Assembly: GCA_021464415.1 (NCBI GenBank)
Contig: CM038463.1
Span: 496,001-560,000, forward strand
Direction of reading: 5' to 3'
DNA: 64,000 nucleotides
Source of the DNA: Lonicera japonica
Lineage: Eukaryota; Streptophyta; Magnoliopsida; Dipsacales; Caprifoliaceae
Positions within the stretch are counted from its first letter, which is position 1. Each line of letters opens with the position of its first letter. Both the position numbers and the translations under genes were made by a program. Below are positions 1 through 10,764 of the stretch, in pieces. Below the pieces are notes generated by a model, which saw only the letters and a list, made by a program, of their open reading frames with translations, searched no databases and was not told where the DNA came from.

Positions 1-524
1 GTCTTTTTCTGCATCTCCTCCTCCTCCTCCTTCGTTGTTGTTAATGTTGTTGTTCTTGTCAACCATTGCTTTCGAAACCAAACCACCACCCCCATTATTA
101 CTCTGCTGATGCCCTCCTTCTCCAGCAGCGGATATTATAGCCGGAAGTCCTGACTTCTTCTCCCTTTGTTTCTGGAGGAATTTCACCTCTTCTAATACCA
201 ATCTGATATTTATAATAATAATAATAATGCATTATTAATTTAATATTACTAATACTGTTGGTGTTTTCTCTCCTTACGAGCGAACATTGAACACATAAGA
301 ACGATAAAACAGAGGATTCACCAGATAAAAATATGAAACCCTAGATTAAATACGACGGCTGAAGGGAGTGAGAAGAAAATAAAACCCTTCGAAAAACACA
401 CATATATATACCTCCTCTCCTGCTCGTCATCATCAGAGGCGTCGTTACTGAAAATTTGGTCTTCTCCTCCTCCTTCTACTTCTCTAGTCCTTTTTCGGAA
501 ATTTTTAGCATTCGTCTTTTTCAT
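1..524 (-). CDS. Tls1/C9orf78-like spliceosome-associated protein, exons 1-2 (partial)
   Basis: Exon 1 coding 524-412 (ATG 524-522) and exon 2 coding from 202 to the window edge, joined over an intron at 411-203 with GT and AG borders; splicing leaves phase AG|A and keeps the frame. The product starts MKKTNAKNFRKR, then an acidic stretch with DDDEQERR, then LVLEEVKFLQKQREKKSG, then a Gly/Asn-rich linker. This basic start, acidic run and EERR-LALEEVKFLQK core is what I know of plant homologues of human C9orf78 and fission yeast Tls1, nuclear proteins linked to the spliceosome and telomere-gene splicing. The conserved C-terminal half lies outside the window. Upstream in-frame codons exist to 644, but the family starts at MKK, so I chose 524. 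The intron holds a short ATT repeat (about 213-228). It is the only likely functional host gene here. Confidence 0.82.
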
Positions 525-625
525 TATTTTCCTTCTCGCTCTTTCTCCTCCCCCAACGATCACACCATTATATAAGGGTCCTTCGTGTTTGTTTTTTTTG
601 TGTTTAGTTTTAAGTTTAAAAAGTA

Positions 626-879
626 CTCCCTCTGCCCCTCCCAATTTAATTGTCCCATTTTAAAAAAATTAAAAAATAATATTAAAAAATATCATTTACT
701 TTTCTTTTTATAAAAAAAGTAATAGAACCCAAAATAAAAAAAAATGTAATGAACTTAAAAGATAATATTGAAAATAAAAAAATTGTTATAATTAATAGTA
801 TACTAAATATAAAAAGTTGACAACTATTTTAGAACATCTATAAATAAAATAATGGATAATTAAATTGAAACAGAAGGAG
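626..879. mobile_element. Stowaway-type MITE
   Basis: The segment starts CTCCCTCTG after TA (624-625) and ends CAGAAGGAG before TA (880-881), so it has the Stowaway-style terminal inverted repeat and the TA target duplication of Tc1/mariner-like elements. It is 254 bp, AT-rich and has no ORF. It sits about 100 bp upstream of the start codon of the Tls1-like gene, within what should be its promoter. Confidence 0.8.
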
Positions 880-884
880 TATTA

Positions 885-1253
885 AACCCTTTTAAATTAT
901 TATTTTTTTTGCACTAAACTTTATATCTTTTAAAAGTGACACCAAACTCCTCTAAATTATTAGATGTTATTGCTTATTGTCCAAAATTACATAAATGCCT
1001 TTGTAAATAAATGTCATTTTATAAATTAGGAGTAAAGTGTCAAATTGTAATAATTTGGGAGGGTTTAGTGCTAAAAAGTGATAGTTTGAGGAGGGTTAGT
1101 ATTTTTTACCCAACTTATTACAAGGACATTTATGTAATTTTGGGGGGTTAAGTGATAACATCTAACAGTTTAGGGGGGGTTAGTATCACTTTCAGAACAT
1201 GGGGGATTTAGTGCAAAAAAGTGATAGTTTGAGCGGGTTTAGTGTTTTTACCC
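885..1253. repeat. Fold-back (inverted-repeat) element
   Basis: The left part (about 929-1010, reading gcactaaa ... aaaattacataaatg) returns in reverse complement in the right part (about 1120-1225, catttatgtaatttt ... tttagtgc). A third related block in the middle repeats gggtttagtgctaaaaagtga. Arms of roughly 95 bp with imperfect pairing suggest a non-autonomous fold-back transposon. No target duplication was fixed with certainty, so the class is open. Confidence 0.6.
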
Positions 1254-1269
1254 TAATTTTAATTAGTTA

Positions 1270-1535
1270 TAAAGGCTGAATGCATGGCATGTTACAATTT
1301 TACTTTTATTAGTATTTTATAAATCTATTTAATGATTTAAAAAAAATACTAATAGAACAAAATTTTATTAAAGTTAAATTATGCATTCAACGCATGAATT
1401 GCCTCTTAATGCTTAATGGTGAATTTTAATTCAATTAATTATTAAGAGATAAGAAAACAAACACCAGTTACACCTCTTAATGCTGAATAGACTTTCATTC
1501 AATATTAAGAAGTAAAAACAAACACCACCTAAGTT
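1270..1535. repeat. Imperfect inverted and direct repeats, probable MITE remnant
   Basis: Positions about 1276-1319 and 1345-1394 form an imperfect inverted repeat around tactaatag/ttattagta. Next to them, two copies of a block of about 60 bp begin cctcttaatgct (about 1406 and 1470) and end aaacaaacacca. Noncoding; probably a miniature transposon, class unknown. Confidence 0.4.
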
Positions 1536-1587
1536 TCACGAATGAGGGCAAGTTACATTATTTTTGTTTAGCGACGCTTAGCCCGAG

Positions 1588-3539
1588 TTAAGGTGTTCAT
1601 CGGTTGGAATGTATCGGGAACAATCCTATTAGGAAATTTTTCCAAAAGTCTAGGATTATCAAATTCCTATCAAATTTCAATTCCAATTCCAAAAGTTTTA
1701 GAAATTCAAAAAGTCTTCCAACTTCGGAACTTTTGGAATCTTCGGAATTTTTAGAACTTTCTAATATTTTAAAATATTTAGAATAATTTTAAAATAATAT
1801 AAACGGTAAGCATATATATTAGTCTTAACATTTAATTTTAAAGAAACTCACAATTACAAGGTTTAACACAATAACAAGTTTTGACAACTCACAACTATTA
1901 GTCTTAAAATTACATATTTAATTTAAAGTAAAACATAATTCAAACAAACAATACAATGACAACTCTAGTCTCTAGTAAATAATACTACTTTTAACAGTCA
2001 GTCATGCATTCTTGTTTCTACATAAATTCACTTGTGTAACGCAAAAGATTTGTATTCAATAAAAATTGTTTCCAATCAATAAAAACTATAATGCAGATCA
2101 ATTAAAACTATACAAATTAATTGCTCTTTTTAAAAAAGGCTAAAGATGGATTAAACTTACATCTTAACTTCAACATGCTTAAGAATCGCTTGATCCAAAT
2201 GATAAATCCGCCAAATATTTCAATACAGTCGCAATAAAAAAAACTTTTTTATTACAATTTATCATACAAAAATTAAAGAGAAGGAATTATAGTAAATAAA
2301 ATACCATTCTCTATTTCCTAAAGAACTTCAAGTTTTTCTTCAGTAGAATCAACCATCAATGGTAATGGACTTTTTAACCAAACTTGTGTACATATTAAAC
2401 ACTCTAAAATGCTTGGCGTCAAAGAACTTCGGAATGGATCAAGCACTTGACCAGCTGAACTAAACGCAATTTCAGAAGCAACTAACGTAATAGGAATGGA
2501 TAAAATATCACGTGCCATTGTTGCAAGCGCGTGGTAAGTTGCAATCTTCCCATGCCACCAAGACAAGACATCAAAGTTACGATCATCATTCTCTACAACA
2601 GTATCACCAATGTTTCTTTCCAAGTCATTTATTGAATCCGCACAATCCTTCTTCTTTAAAATCCCCCTAAACAAGTCTTTTGCCTTAGGACACTTGCTAA
2701 CCTTATCACCATGAGTTCGACGAATCAACATCGACAAAGGCAGTAGCTTCCAACTTGTATTGTTCATAAATCCGATTCATTAAATTTTTCAACCTTCTTG
2801 CAAAACTCTCAATTTTTATTGATTTTTCCTCTACCGTAAAATAGTTATTTTTTTCCAAATTTGAGGAATACCAAAACTCCACATACTGCAGTTTATATTT
2901 AGGATCTAACACTATTGCAACGATTAATATTGGGTTAAGAGAGCTAAATTTACAATATTTTTCAAACTTCAAATCCATTTCCTTGGCCATCTCACGGAAA
3001 AAACTATCATTCTTTATTAAATGATCCATAAGAAGATCTTTAACTTGTGTTAATTCATAAAAATATGTGCTGGGCGTAACATATTTAGAACCAGAAACAC
3101 GTTTTATGAGTTCACAAAATTCTTCCAAAAAAGTGTGCAAAGCTTTCAATTTCCTCCAATCACTCTCCTCCAACAAGCCCGTACCTTTTACATCATATTT
3201 AATTTTATAATTTGGGTCAAGCTCCTCTAACTTATCAAAAACCTTCTCAAATTCCAAGGCCGCATCAATCATAAGGTATGTAGAATTCCACCTCATTTTA
3301 ACATCTAAACATAAAGTCCTCTTTATGGTTGACCTCTCATCTACAACACATTTTTTAAATGACTACATACATAAAGAACCACTCCTCACATACTTGATAC
3401 TTCGCCAAAGACATTTGATAGTTGTTTTTATCTCTTCAATCCCATCTGTCACAATAAGGTTTATCTTATGTGCCTATGGATATTCACTTGTCTTAAACAA
3501 AATCAGATTCTCCTTGCACTATTTATGATTTATGATTGG
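1588..3539 (-). mobile_element. hAT transposon remnant
   Basis: The left edge reads taaggtgttcatcggttgg, like the ends of plant hAT elements, and a hAT transposase runs leftward from about 3490. The opposite terminus is missing because a Tat-type LTR begins at 3540. About 1604-1790 is a low-complexity run of attcc/ggaat words; 1790-2310 is AT-rich with nothing coding. Confidence 0.6.
2318..3488 (-). pseudogene. hAT transposase (C-terminal half), frameshifted
   Basis: Read on the minus strand, the fragment starts with a piece related to the hAT core (about 3488-3300, stop and frameshift inside), then MRWNSTYLMIDAAL at 3296, which is the hAT motif RWNSTY(L/M)M. It continues to about 2767 with the all-alpha core (LNPILIVAIVLDPKYKL). 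After a frameshift at about 2706-2767 comes the hAT C-terminal dimerisation region: FDVLSWWHGK, ARDILSIPIT, VASEIAFSSAGQVLDPFRSS, ending at 2318. In the family this region dimerises and helps form the active transposase. The N-terminal BED zinc finger and the first catalytic aspartates are absent. At least two frame breaks make it inactive. Confidence 0.8.
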
Positions 3540-4090
3540 TGTGAACACTTCATTTTGCTACCTTCGCAAGAATCTCGATCTCTAAGAAAATGAACATACA
3601 TGCATGCACGAGCATTCCTAAATGCATACATACCATCTAAGAATGTGATACAGGTCAAAGAAGGAAGCCGAAAGGACACCCGGACGAGAAGTTAGGAGAG
3701 TTACCAGAAACTGCCAGAACTGGAAACCGCCAAATCCTTTAAAAACTTGTGTAATGAGAGTTATCAATTTCTGATCATACTTAAACTTTGGAGGTTGTTA
3801 GGCATTTTCATAAGGAGAAACACACTAAAAAATCAGCCCGATCCAACTGTCAGATCTTCAAAAATTCAGAAAATCGAGAGTTCACTTTGGGTAATCAAAA
3901 GGGAACCTTCCCGAAGTCCAATTGTGCTCAAATTTTGTCTGTAAACAGGTTCTATTATGGGGATTAACATACTAAAAAATTAGATCGATCAATAATTTGT
4001 TTAACGGGAATTACGAAAATTGCCTGCAGGAAAACACCCTAAAATGTTTGTCCATATGACAAACAATGTGTTTGTCGTGTAGACAAGGGA
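3540..4090 (+). mobile_element. Truncated Tat-like LTR (U3 part)
   Basis: It begins TGTGAACACTTCATTTT and follows the U3 of element A's LTR (read on that element's strand) block by block: gaaaatgaaca, gtgatacaggtcaaagaa, cacccgga, ttcccgaagtcc, catactaaaaaattaga. Near its right end are two palindromes, TTTGTCCATATGACAAA (4047-4063) and TTTGTCGTGTAGACAA (4071-4086). It then breaks off; the matching R and U5 are not next to it. The element interior was probably lost. Confidence 0.65.
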
Positions 4091-4384
4091 GAGAGTTGGG
4101 GGTTTTGGAAGGGTTTGCTTTGGAAGAGGAGGAGGTGAACATGATAAAATTTCTGGAGTGGGTTGGAGTTTACTTTGATCATAGTTAACATAATAATCAA
4201 ATTTTCCAGAGGGATCTCCAAGTAATCCGACTAATGAATCACCTACTTCTGCTTTGTATTTCTCCTTCATGATTTCCTGCGAGGACGTTTTCTTATTCTT
4301 CTTCTTGGGATGTTCTTCCATATACTCAATCTCATAGTTGTTATCTTCACAATATATTGTTGATGCTCTAGAAAGGTTGTGCAA
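4091..4384 (-). pseudogene. ORF fragment, possibly caulimovirid polyprotein piece
   Basis: An open frame on the minus strand holds a Lys-rich stretch (HPKKKNKKTSSQ) and a segment GDPSGKFDYYVNYD. I do not recognise the domain for certain. Its position between a broken LTR and the pararetrovirus fragment at 4395, and its opposite strand, suggest an inverted scrap of the same provirus. Short and without clear start or end. Confidence 0.25.
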
Positions 4385-4394
4385 TCAAAGGATA

Positions 4395-6550
4395 TTCTTC
4401 AAGGATATGGAAAGGACTCATACGTAACTGTCCACTGTTTGTAATAAGGATCACTTGAAAATCAAATGCAAGGATGCAAAGTCTTGTGATTGTTCGTACA
4501 AGAAAAAGAAGCATTTCAAGAGATCAAAGGAGCAAGTCCAGAAACAAGAAGTCGTTTCACAAAAAGAAGAAATGGAAATTTGTGAAGAAAAGGAAAGCTC
4601 GCGGTAAACACTCAGATAAGTGTTTTATCTGCCATAAACCAGGCCACTATGCTCAGAATTGCCTAAAGTCAAGCAAGAAGAATAGTTCTATGATTCATCT
4701 TCAAGAGTTAGGCCCAAGCATCACTGATTCAAATTTGGAGTCAGTATTTTAATTGGAAGATGAGTTAAACCCAGAAACAATTCTTCAAGAGTTAGCCCCA
4801 GGCATCACTGATTCAAATTTAGAGTCAGTATTTTAATTGGAAGATGAGTTAAACCCAAAAATAATTCTTTCCATTACCTATTCAGACAGTGAATCAGATT
4901 CAAATTCTGATGACGAAGAAGAAGTGTCAGATGGTTCAAATGTTCCCCTAATTTCAACCCTTGAACCAGTCCTAAACATCCAACCAACCCTAGCCTTGTC
5001 CCCAACCCGACCATCCTTTTCAGCCAAGATAAACATTTACCTCCCATATAGTGATAATTCAATCCCAGTTATCGTATACTTTGATTCAAGAGCAGTTTCT
5101 ATCGTGATAAACCCAAAAATCCTAACCCCCACCCATTGTAAGAAATGTGCACAAGGATTTAAGGTCGCAAATAGAGAAACATTCATTGTTGATAAACTCA
5201 GTAAGCTAATCTTAATTGAATTCTTTCCTAATGTTGTTATACATCACAAAGCATTTGGTTCTAATATCCCTCAAAAAGATTTGCTTATTGGTTTCGACTC
5301 AATCAGCCAACTACCAGATCTTCGTTGGTCAAAAGAAGGTTTAAGTTGTGCAAACAAGCATCTCCCATGGACCACAGTTCCAAACTTTTATCTAGCAAAT
5401 TCTCTTCCATAACCTATTGTTCCAAAACTGTTGTCCTTAGCCTTACCCATTGAAGCCATTAAACAAATCCTTATTTCCACTTCCTGTGCTGAATCCTATA
5501 AATAGTTTATAAAGAAGTGTTCAAATCCCCTTTGGAAGAACCTTGATTTCTTTATCTCTCTTCCCTTAAAGAAAGAAGATAATGCCAATCCCACAAAAGC
5601 AAGTCACCTAGGAATGCACCCAGACCTTTATGCTCTTGTTGTCCAAGAGCTTACCTCGTTAAACTCCTAACAGTTGATAGAACCAACCTCATCCTCTTGG
5701 GTTTGTGAAACATTTTATGTTAACAAGCATTCTAAACAAGTTAGAGGAAAACTTAGACTTGTTATCAACTACCAACCCCTCAACCAGTTTCTTACCAGTG
5801 GTAAATTCCCATTTCCCTCAAAAAGGTCATTGTTTAGCCATCTCCCGAATGCAAGGATATTCTCAAAGTTTGATCTGAAAGCAGGCTTTTGGCAACTCGG
5901 AATTCATAAATAAGATAGGCCAAAAATAGCATTTTGTATCCCAGATCACCATTACCAATGGACAGTCATGTCCTTTGGATTGAAAAATGCTCCCTCATGT
6001 TTTTAAAAAGCCATGATTCGTATCTTCGAACCTTTGTTATCAAGTGCCCTTATCTATATCGATGATATCATTCTCTATTCTCTAGATGAAGCCTCACACT
6101 CTCAATTTCTATCCAAATTCCATGAAATTGTTCAAACCTATGGAATTATGCTCTTTGAGAAAAAAATGGTTATTGCTCAGTCAAAAATTGATTTCCTTAG
6201 TATGAAAATTTCGAATGGTCAATTCCAACTCCAACCACACATATCCCATGCTTTGCTCAAGTTCCCAGATAATTTGTCTTCCCCAAAGCAAATTCAACAA
6301 TTCATTGGTCTCATGAATTATATGTTAGATTTCATTCCAAAACTTTCCCAGTTCACTGCCCCTCTCAGAACTTTTTAAGAAAAATCAATTTTGGCATTGG
6401 AGTAAGATTCATCGAGAATGTGTTATTGCACTAAAAAAACTTACATCCATGTTACCCCCTCTACAAATCCCATCCACGGGAAAAATAGTGCTACAAATAG
6501 ATGCCAGTGATGAATTTTGGGCTGCAATTTTACTTGAAGAGAAAGAATAA
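4395..6550 (+). pseudogene. Endogenous caulimovirid polyprotein fragment (CP zinc finger, protease, RT, start of RNase H)
   Basis: In order on the plus strand: a Lys-rich stretch and CCHC zinc knuckle (CX2CX4HX4C, about 4623-4665) as at the end of a pararetrovirus coat protein; an acidic linker; a retropepsin-like region (about 5030-5330) where the usual DTG is changed to DSR; reverse transcriptase (about 5674-6378) with FDLKAGFWQL and the YIDD catalytic motif (about 6055-6070); then the start of RNase H (about 6380-6550). The FDLKAGFWQLGIH and YQWTVMSFGLKNAPS wording is that of Caulimoviridae, nearest in my memory to florendovirus/petuvirus-like endogenous forms. Stops at 4750, 5410, 5911 and 6003, frameshifts near 4530 and 6380, and the altered protease motif show an old, dead copy. 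It ends at 6550, where a repeat begins. Confidence 0.72.
4702..4869 (+). repeat. 84-bp tandem duplication inside the caulimovirid fragment
   Basis: Copy 1 is 4702-4785 and copy 2 is 4786-4869, both starting caagagttag and ending aattctt. The two differ at only a few bases, so the duplication is younger than most damage in the fragment. 84 bp equals 28 codons, so it does not shift the frame. Confidence 0.85.
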
Positions 6551-6666
6551 TTGGACCGGAGCTACGGACAAATAGGACTAGCCGGGATACTTCTACACAA
6601 TAATACACAAAGGCATAAGACAGACACAAAACTTAGAAATCAGTGAACCATAGAAACGAATGAAAT
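6551..6666 (+). repeat. Breakpoint repeat, copy 1
   Basis: A noncoding block (tacacaaaggcataagacag, then aaacttagaaatcagtgaacc) starts exactly where the plus-strand caulimovirid fragment stops. It recurs at 7658 and 8095 in the same orientation. The shared sequence at each break suggests it belongs to the viral noncoding region or to an element that joined the pieces. Confidence 0.6.
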
Positions 6667-6699
6667 TTAAAAAATCAACTTACTGAGTCACCTTCTGAG

Positions 6700-7655
6700 T
6701 TTTATTCATAAACTCAAAAAAAGCATATGTGCTTGAGCTATCTTCTCCAGTATTCTAATTTTATGTTGCTTCTGAATAACTGAACAGATGATTTGTAAGT
6801 CTCTGGCAAAACGGGTGGTCATTCCTGGGCTGGTAGCGAAACAAAACATCTGTGGGGATTGAATCCATACCAACATTATTATACTGACACATGTTATACA
6901 AAAATTGGATCCATTATTCATTGCTGGTTGTTCTTTGCGACTATGAAAGATTATAATTGTACCATCCAATAGTCTAGGCATCATTACGAGTTGAAGAGTC
7001 TGTAAATGGTTTTGCTTCATCTTTTGGAAGATATAAGCGAGGATTGTTGAACTTGATCATGACGTAACTGGCATAGGGATATCTAAGTTCAAAACGCCAT
7101 TGTTCATGATGTTTGAACCAATTAAGAAACTTGGCAGTATTGCGCCCAAATGGTTGACCATATATAACTTGGGGTAAACCAAAATCAATGGTATTGGCAT
7201 TGAGATATGTATACAACTTTGGGGCATCGAACATGAAAACAACAGTGAACTTATTGCAGAGATGCCAAAGTAAACATAAGGCTTCCAGGTAAGGTAACTT
7301 GTGTATATGGAACAAGGAGACAAAAGGGTAATTTGGGTGAAACTTCAAACCACAGAAAACAATACCATGGCGGCGAATAGTAATCTCAAGAAATCTCTTA
7401 TATTGATCAACATTGCGCAATTGCTGGAGTTTTCTGTAGATTATCTCTTGAACACCTTCTGGGAGATCTTTAATTCCACGCACATCTATGGGGTGAATTG
7501 GGTAAAGATAGGGAACAATGGAATTAACTGGATTTTTTGGAGGGCGAGACAAGAAATTGGCTAGAACATTGTCTTTTCCTTTTATATGAATGACATCAAA
7601 GGACCATTGGGAAAACCAGTTATACCATCAAAGAAGTTGGGGTTGAGGAAGCATA
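6700..7655 (-). pseudogene. Endogenous caulimovirid polyprotein fragment (RNase H end and C-terminal tail), inverted
   Basis: Read leftward from about 7655, the frame gives the end of RNase H (FSQWSFDVIHIKGKDN, then the NFLSRPP end) and then about 190 residues of tail containing GIVFCGLKFHPNYPFV and a Trp/Tyr-rich stretch, to about 6970. A frameshift leads into a further frame to 6706. The RNase H start is at 6380-6550 on the other strand, so provirus pieces lie tail to tail. This fits a rearranged, multi-fragment insertion as is common for endogenous pararetroviruses. Not functional. Confidence 0.6.
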
Positions 7656-7657
7656 GA

Positions 7658-7822
7658 TTGGAGCTATGGACAAATATGACCGGCCGAGATACTTTTACAC
7701 AGTAGTACACAAAGACATAAGACAGACACAAAACTTAGAAATCAGTGAACCATGGAAACGAATGAAATCTCAAGAAATCTACTTGTAAAGTTTATGAATT
7801 GAAATCGAAAACATTAGGGATA
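7658..7822 (+). repeat. Breakpoint repeat, copy 2
   Basis: Same block as at 6551, here longer (to acattaggga). It begins exactly where the inverted caulimovirid fragment begins. Between it and copy 3 (7823-8094) is noncoding sequence whose minus strand reads ctataaag followed by agctttcaattgtattgttgc and later taataaag, which resembles a pararetrovirus promoter/leader; this is weak evidence. Confidence 0.6.
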
Positions 7823-8094
7823 GAAATGCATGCACAGGGCTATTAATAATATAATTGAAAACAATAGACTAAGTAGATCAATAATTAGTTTAAAATCATG
7901 AGACATAATACGAACTGGGAACCTTTATTAAAATTTCTTATAGAGTTCTCACATTACAACTTTTCTTCTCAAAAACCTCTTCTTGCAACAATACAATTGA
8001 AAGCTCTTTATAGCTGAGAGCTAAGAATACAAACAAACTCGAATATTATAGCATACATAACAATACAAATAACTTTAACACAAAAGTCTAAAGG

Positions 8095-8206
8095 AATACA
8101 TAAGACAAACACAAAACTTAGAAATCAGTAAACCATGGAAACGAATGAAATCTCAAGAAATCTACTTGTAAAGTTTATGAATCGAAATTGAAAACATTAG
8201 CGACAG
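8095..8206 (+). repeat. Breakpoint repeat, copy 3
   Basis: Third copy of the block found at 6551 and 7658, starting gaatacataagac and ending attagcgacag. It is followed directly by a TTTGTCTACACAACAAA near-palindrome (8211-8227) and then a Tat-like LTR. Confidence 0.6.
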
Positions 8207-8249
8207 GGTGTTTGTCTACACAACAAATATTTCTAAAGTCGAATTTCGC

Positions 8250-9209
8250 CGATTTTTGTGTATTGATACTTTTCAACTTCTGATCATCCAGGAATTTTGT
8301 GAGTTGGTAAAAAATACCACAGGGAGTGGCATACTCAAAATTTGCTCAATCTGACGGTTGGATTCCTGGGAATTCAAAAAATTGGGAGTTCTTCTCGGGA
8401 AATCAAACGGAGGCCTTCCCGATGTCCAAAAAATTTGAAATTTGGTCAGTAGGTAGCTTTTATCATGGGTAACAATATACTAAAAAATTAGATCAATCTG
8501 ATATGTCATATGGCCAGAATTACAAAAATTGTCGAGGGATGGATAAAGTTTGTCCGCAGACAAACTTCAACATTTTGTCTACTCTGGGACTTCCGAAAAA
8601 GAGCTCCAAAATAGTATTTTACTATTTTTAAGGCTCTTAGATATTTTTTATCTTAGTCCGGTTTTAATTTTTTATCAGTTATAATTGATTAATTGCATGA
8701 AAAAATTGCTATTTTTCTCAAATTCAATCTAGATTTCATATTTAAATTTCGTTTTCAAAACCAAAGGCGTGGAACGAGTTGTAACCATTTTAAACGTATT
8801 TTTATCAGTTAATTTCATAAAGTCTCGATTTTATCAGTCTCGGTCTGCGAAGGAATCAAAGAGTGTTTGACCCAGTTTAATCTATAAATTGCGATGCACA
8901 CCTAAATATCTAATATGAAAGTACTGGATTCATCAATGTCGGTTTAGGTAATTAAACTGTTATACACTATTGACAAACAAATTTTGAGGATTGCCGGATA
9001 TCCGATTCCAAATCGAATTAACTTCAGAAAAGCCCTAAATTTTTTTGAAAACACTTGTTTTACTATCTATCATTATTAAAATCAACTTCCAAATCACAAA
9101 CATATTGATTTCTAAAATCGAAGGGTGAAATACAAAGCACATAGTTTCTATCCCCACCCTAAATCCCGTTTTCCTAAAATTATGGACCGATACGCAATTA
9201 TATTAATAA
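8250..9209 (+). mobile_element. Tat-like LTR, partial (U3 to U5)
   Basis: 8260-8540 aligns with the U3 of element A and of the LTR at 3540 (ttcccgatgtcc, aatttggtcagtaggta, aacaatatactaaaaaattag). It then has the palindrome TTTGTCCGCAGACAAA (8549-8564) and a half copy TTTGTCTAC (8574-8582). 8650-9180 aligns with A's R/U5 (atttttatcagtt, tttaatctataaat, tatccgattccaaatcgaatta). The right part is cut at 9210 by another LTR starting TGTGAACACC. No clear TATA box remains. Confidence 0.62.
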
Positions 9210-10657
9210 TGTGAACACCCCAATCCACGACTCTCGTGTGAATTTAGTTTTTCATAGAAAACGAGCATTCTGCATTCAGTCTTGAATCATTATGCATATA
9301 GAAGACTGTTAGGAAAGACTCGACTTTGGTTCGAGGATTCAACATCCCCGAATTCGTTGAGAATCTGCCATGACTAATGTTGCCACTTCGCTTATTAGGA
9401 CGGAGATCGACCTGATCAGTCGTTGTGGTAAAAACACCTACCAGCCACAAATCCCAACCGCACGGTTGGTTGCTAGCCGCAGGCTCCTAACCATACGCCC
9501 TAGACACACCCCCTAGTCGCAACCCCAACCGCAGCACCTCCTGCGGCTAGCCTCTTTTGAAGTGTTTTTTGACGAAGATTTCTCTATAAATAGGACCCCT
9601 AGGATCTCATTTGGGGGAATCAACACTCAATAGAGTTTTAGAGAGACGAAACGTTGTCTAAATCCTTATGGATAGTTTTTTTTAAAAGAGTTTTAAGAAG
9701 AGAATTAGAGAGAGAAAGTTTTAGAGAAAGAAAAATATAGAGAGAAAGAAGTAAGCAAAGAAGAAGCAATCAGGCAAGATTCTTCTATTTCTTTTCAAGT
9801 GCATCAGGTACGCATTTTTATTACCTTTTTTTAATTTAAATTCTGCATTTCAATTACAAGTTTTATTATAGAAAATTAGATAGCTTATAAAGAAGTTCAC
9901 TACTTTCAAAACAAGTTTTTCCTAAGTTTTATAAGAAAACTAAAATCCGTTTTGACACGTTTTTAAAACAAAATAAACAAAAAACAGTTTCCAAACAAGT
10001 GAAACTACAAAACTCTAATTTCAATCTATGAATGAATACGTAGATGCTCATAAAGCTCGAGTCTGATTTCATAAATACTATTTTAAACTGAATTCATTCG
10101 AAAGGACTACCTTGAAAGCAATTCAAACTACTTGCAAGATATCTAAAATATGAATTAAATACATGATCCATTAAGAGACCGAAAGGGCAAATTGGTTTTA
10201 AACATCTGAAAGTTAGGTCATTTTTGGATTATCTTTATACAATCTTTTGTTTGTTTTCTTGTAAAACAAATTAACGACTTTAAAAATACATTTTCCATCA
10301 AAACCATAAATTCATAAATTAACGACCGAAAATCGAGGAGATCCGGATTCTTACAAATAAGGATGCAAATTTTCAATTATAATTACATGCATATCTTACT
10401 CAGAGACCGAAAGGGCGAATTGGGTGCCTAACACCTTCCCGATTCGCAACTTAATCCTCGAATCTTTGAATTAACTAACTTCACATACATTGTGTATAAG
10501 AGGATATTTTGTCCATAAATATTTCTCTTTTGCACAAACCTTTTGTCTGTTTAGTAAAATAAACTGGCGATTCTTATTCTTTTCAAAAGAAATAATTTTC
10601 AAAGCAACACGAAATATCAGCCCATTGAGGACTTATGCGCACGAATGCGGGTTCTCA
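9210..10657 (+). mobile_element. Tat-like LTR with CTAGCCGCAGG palindromes
   Basis: It begins TGTGAACACCCC and ends GGGTTCTCA, with a U5 that matches element A (agagaccgaaagggcgaattgggtgcctaac, and actggcgattc). Upstream of a clear TATA box (TATAAATA, 9585-9592) lie the palindrome CCAACCGCACGGTTGG (9454-9469) and the inverted pair GCTAGCCGCAGG (9472-9483) / CCTGCGGCTAGC (9540-9551). The phrase agagaccgaaagggc occurs twice (about 10176 and 10401). Flanking target duplications do not match, so this may be part of a once larger element rather than a clean solo LTR. Confidence 0.6.
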
Positions 10658-10764
10658 TAATTGGTTATTCTTATGTGCATGTTGAAATACCTTATATAAG
10701 ATTCTAATGTATTGATAATTGGTGGTATATTGAATCAATCTCATAAGAGTTTGTGTTTAGTTCC

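Noticed and set aside
1604..1786. 60-aa frame with Ser/Asn/Leu-rich sequence
   Set aside because: Low-complexity repeats of attcc-like words near the hAT end; no homology recognised.
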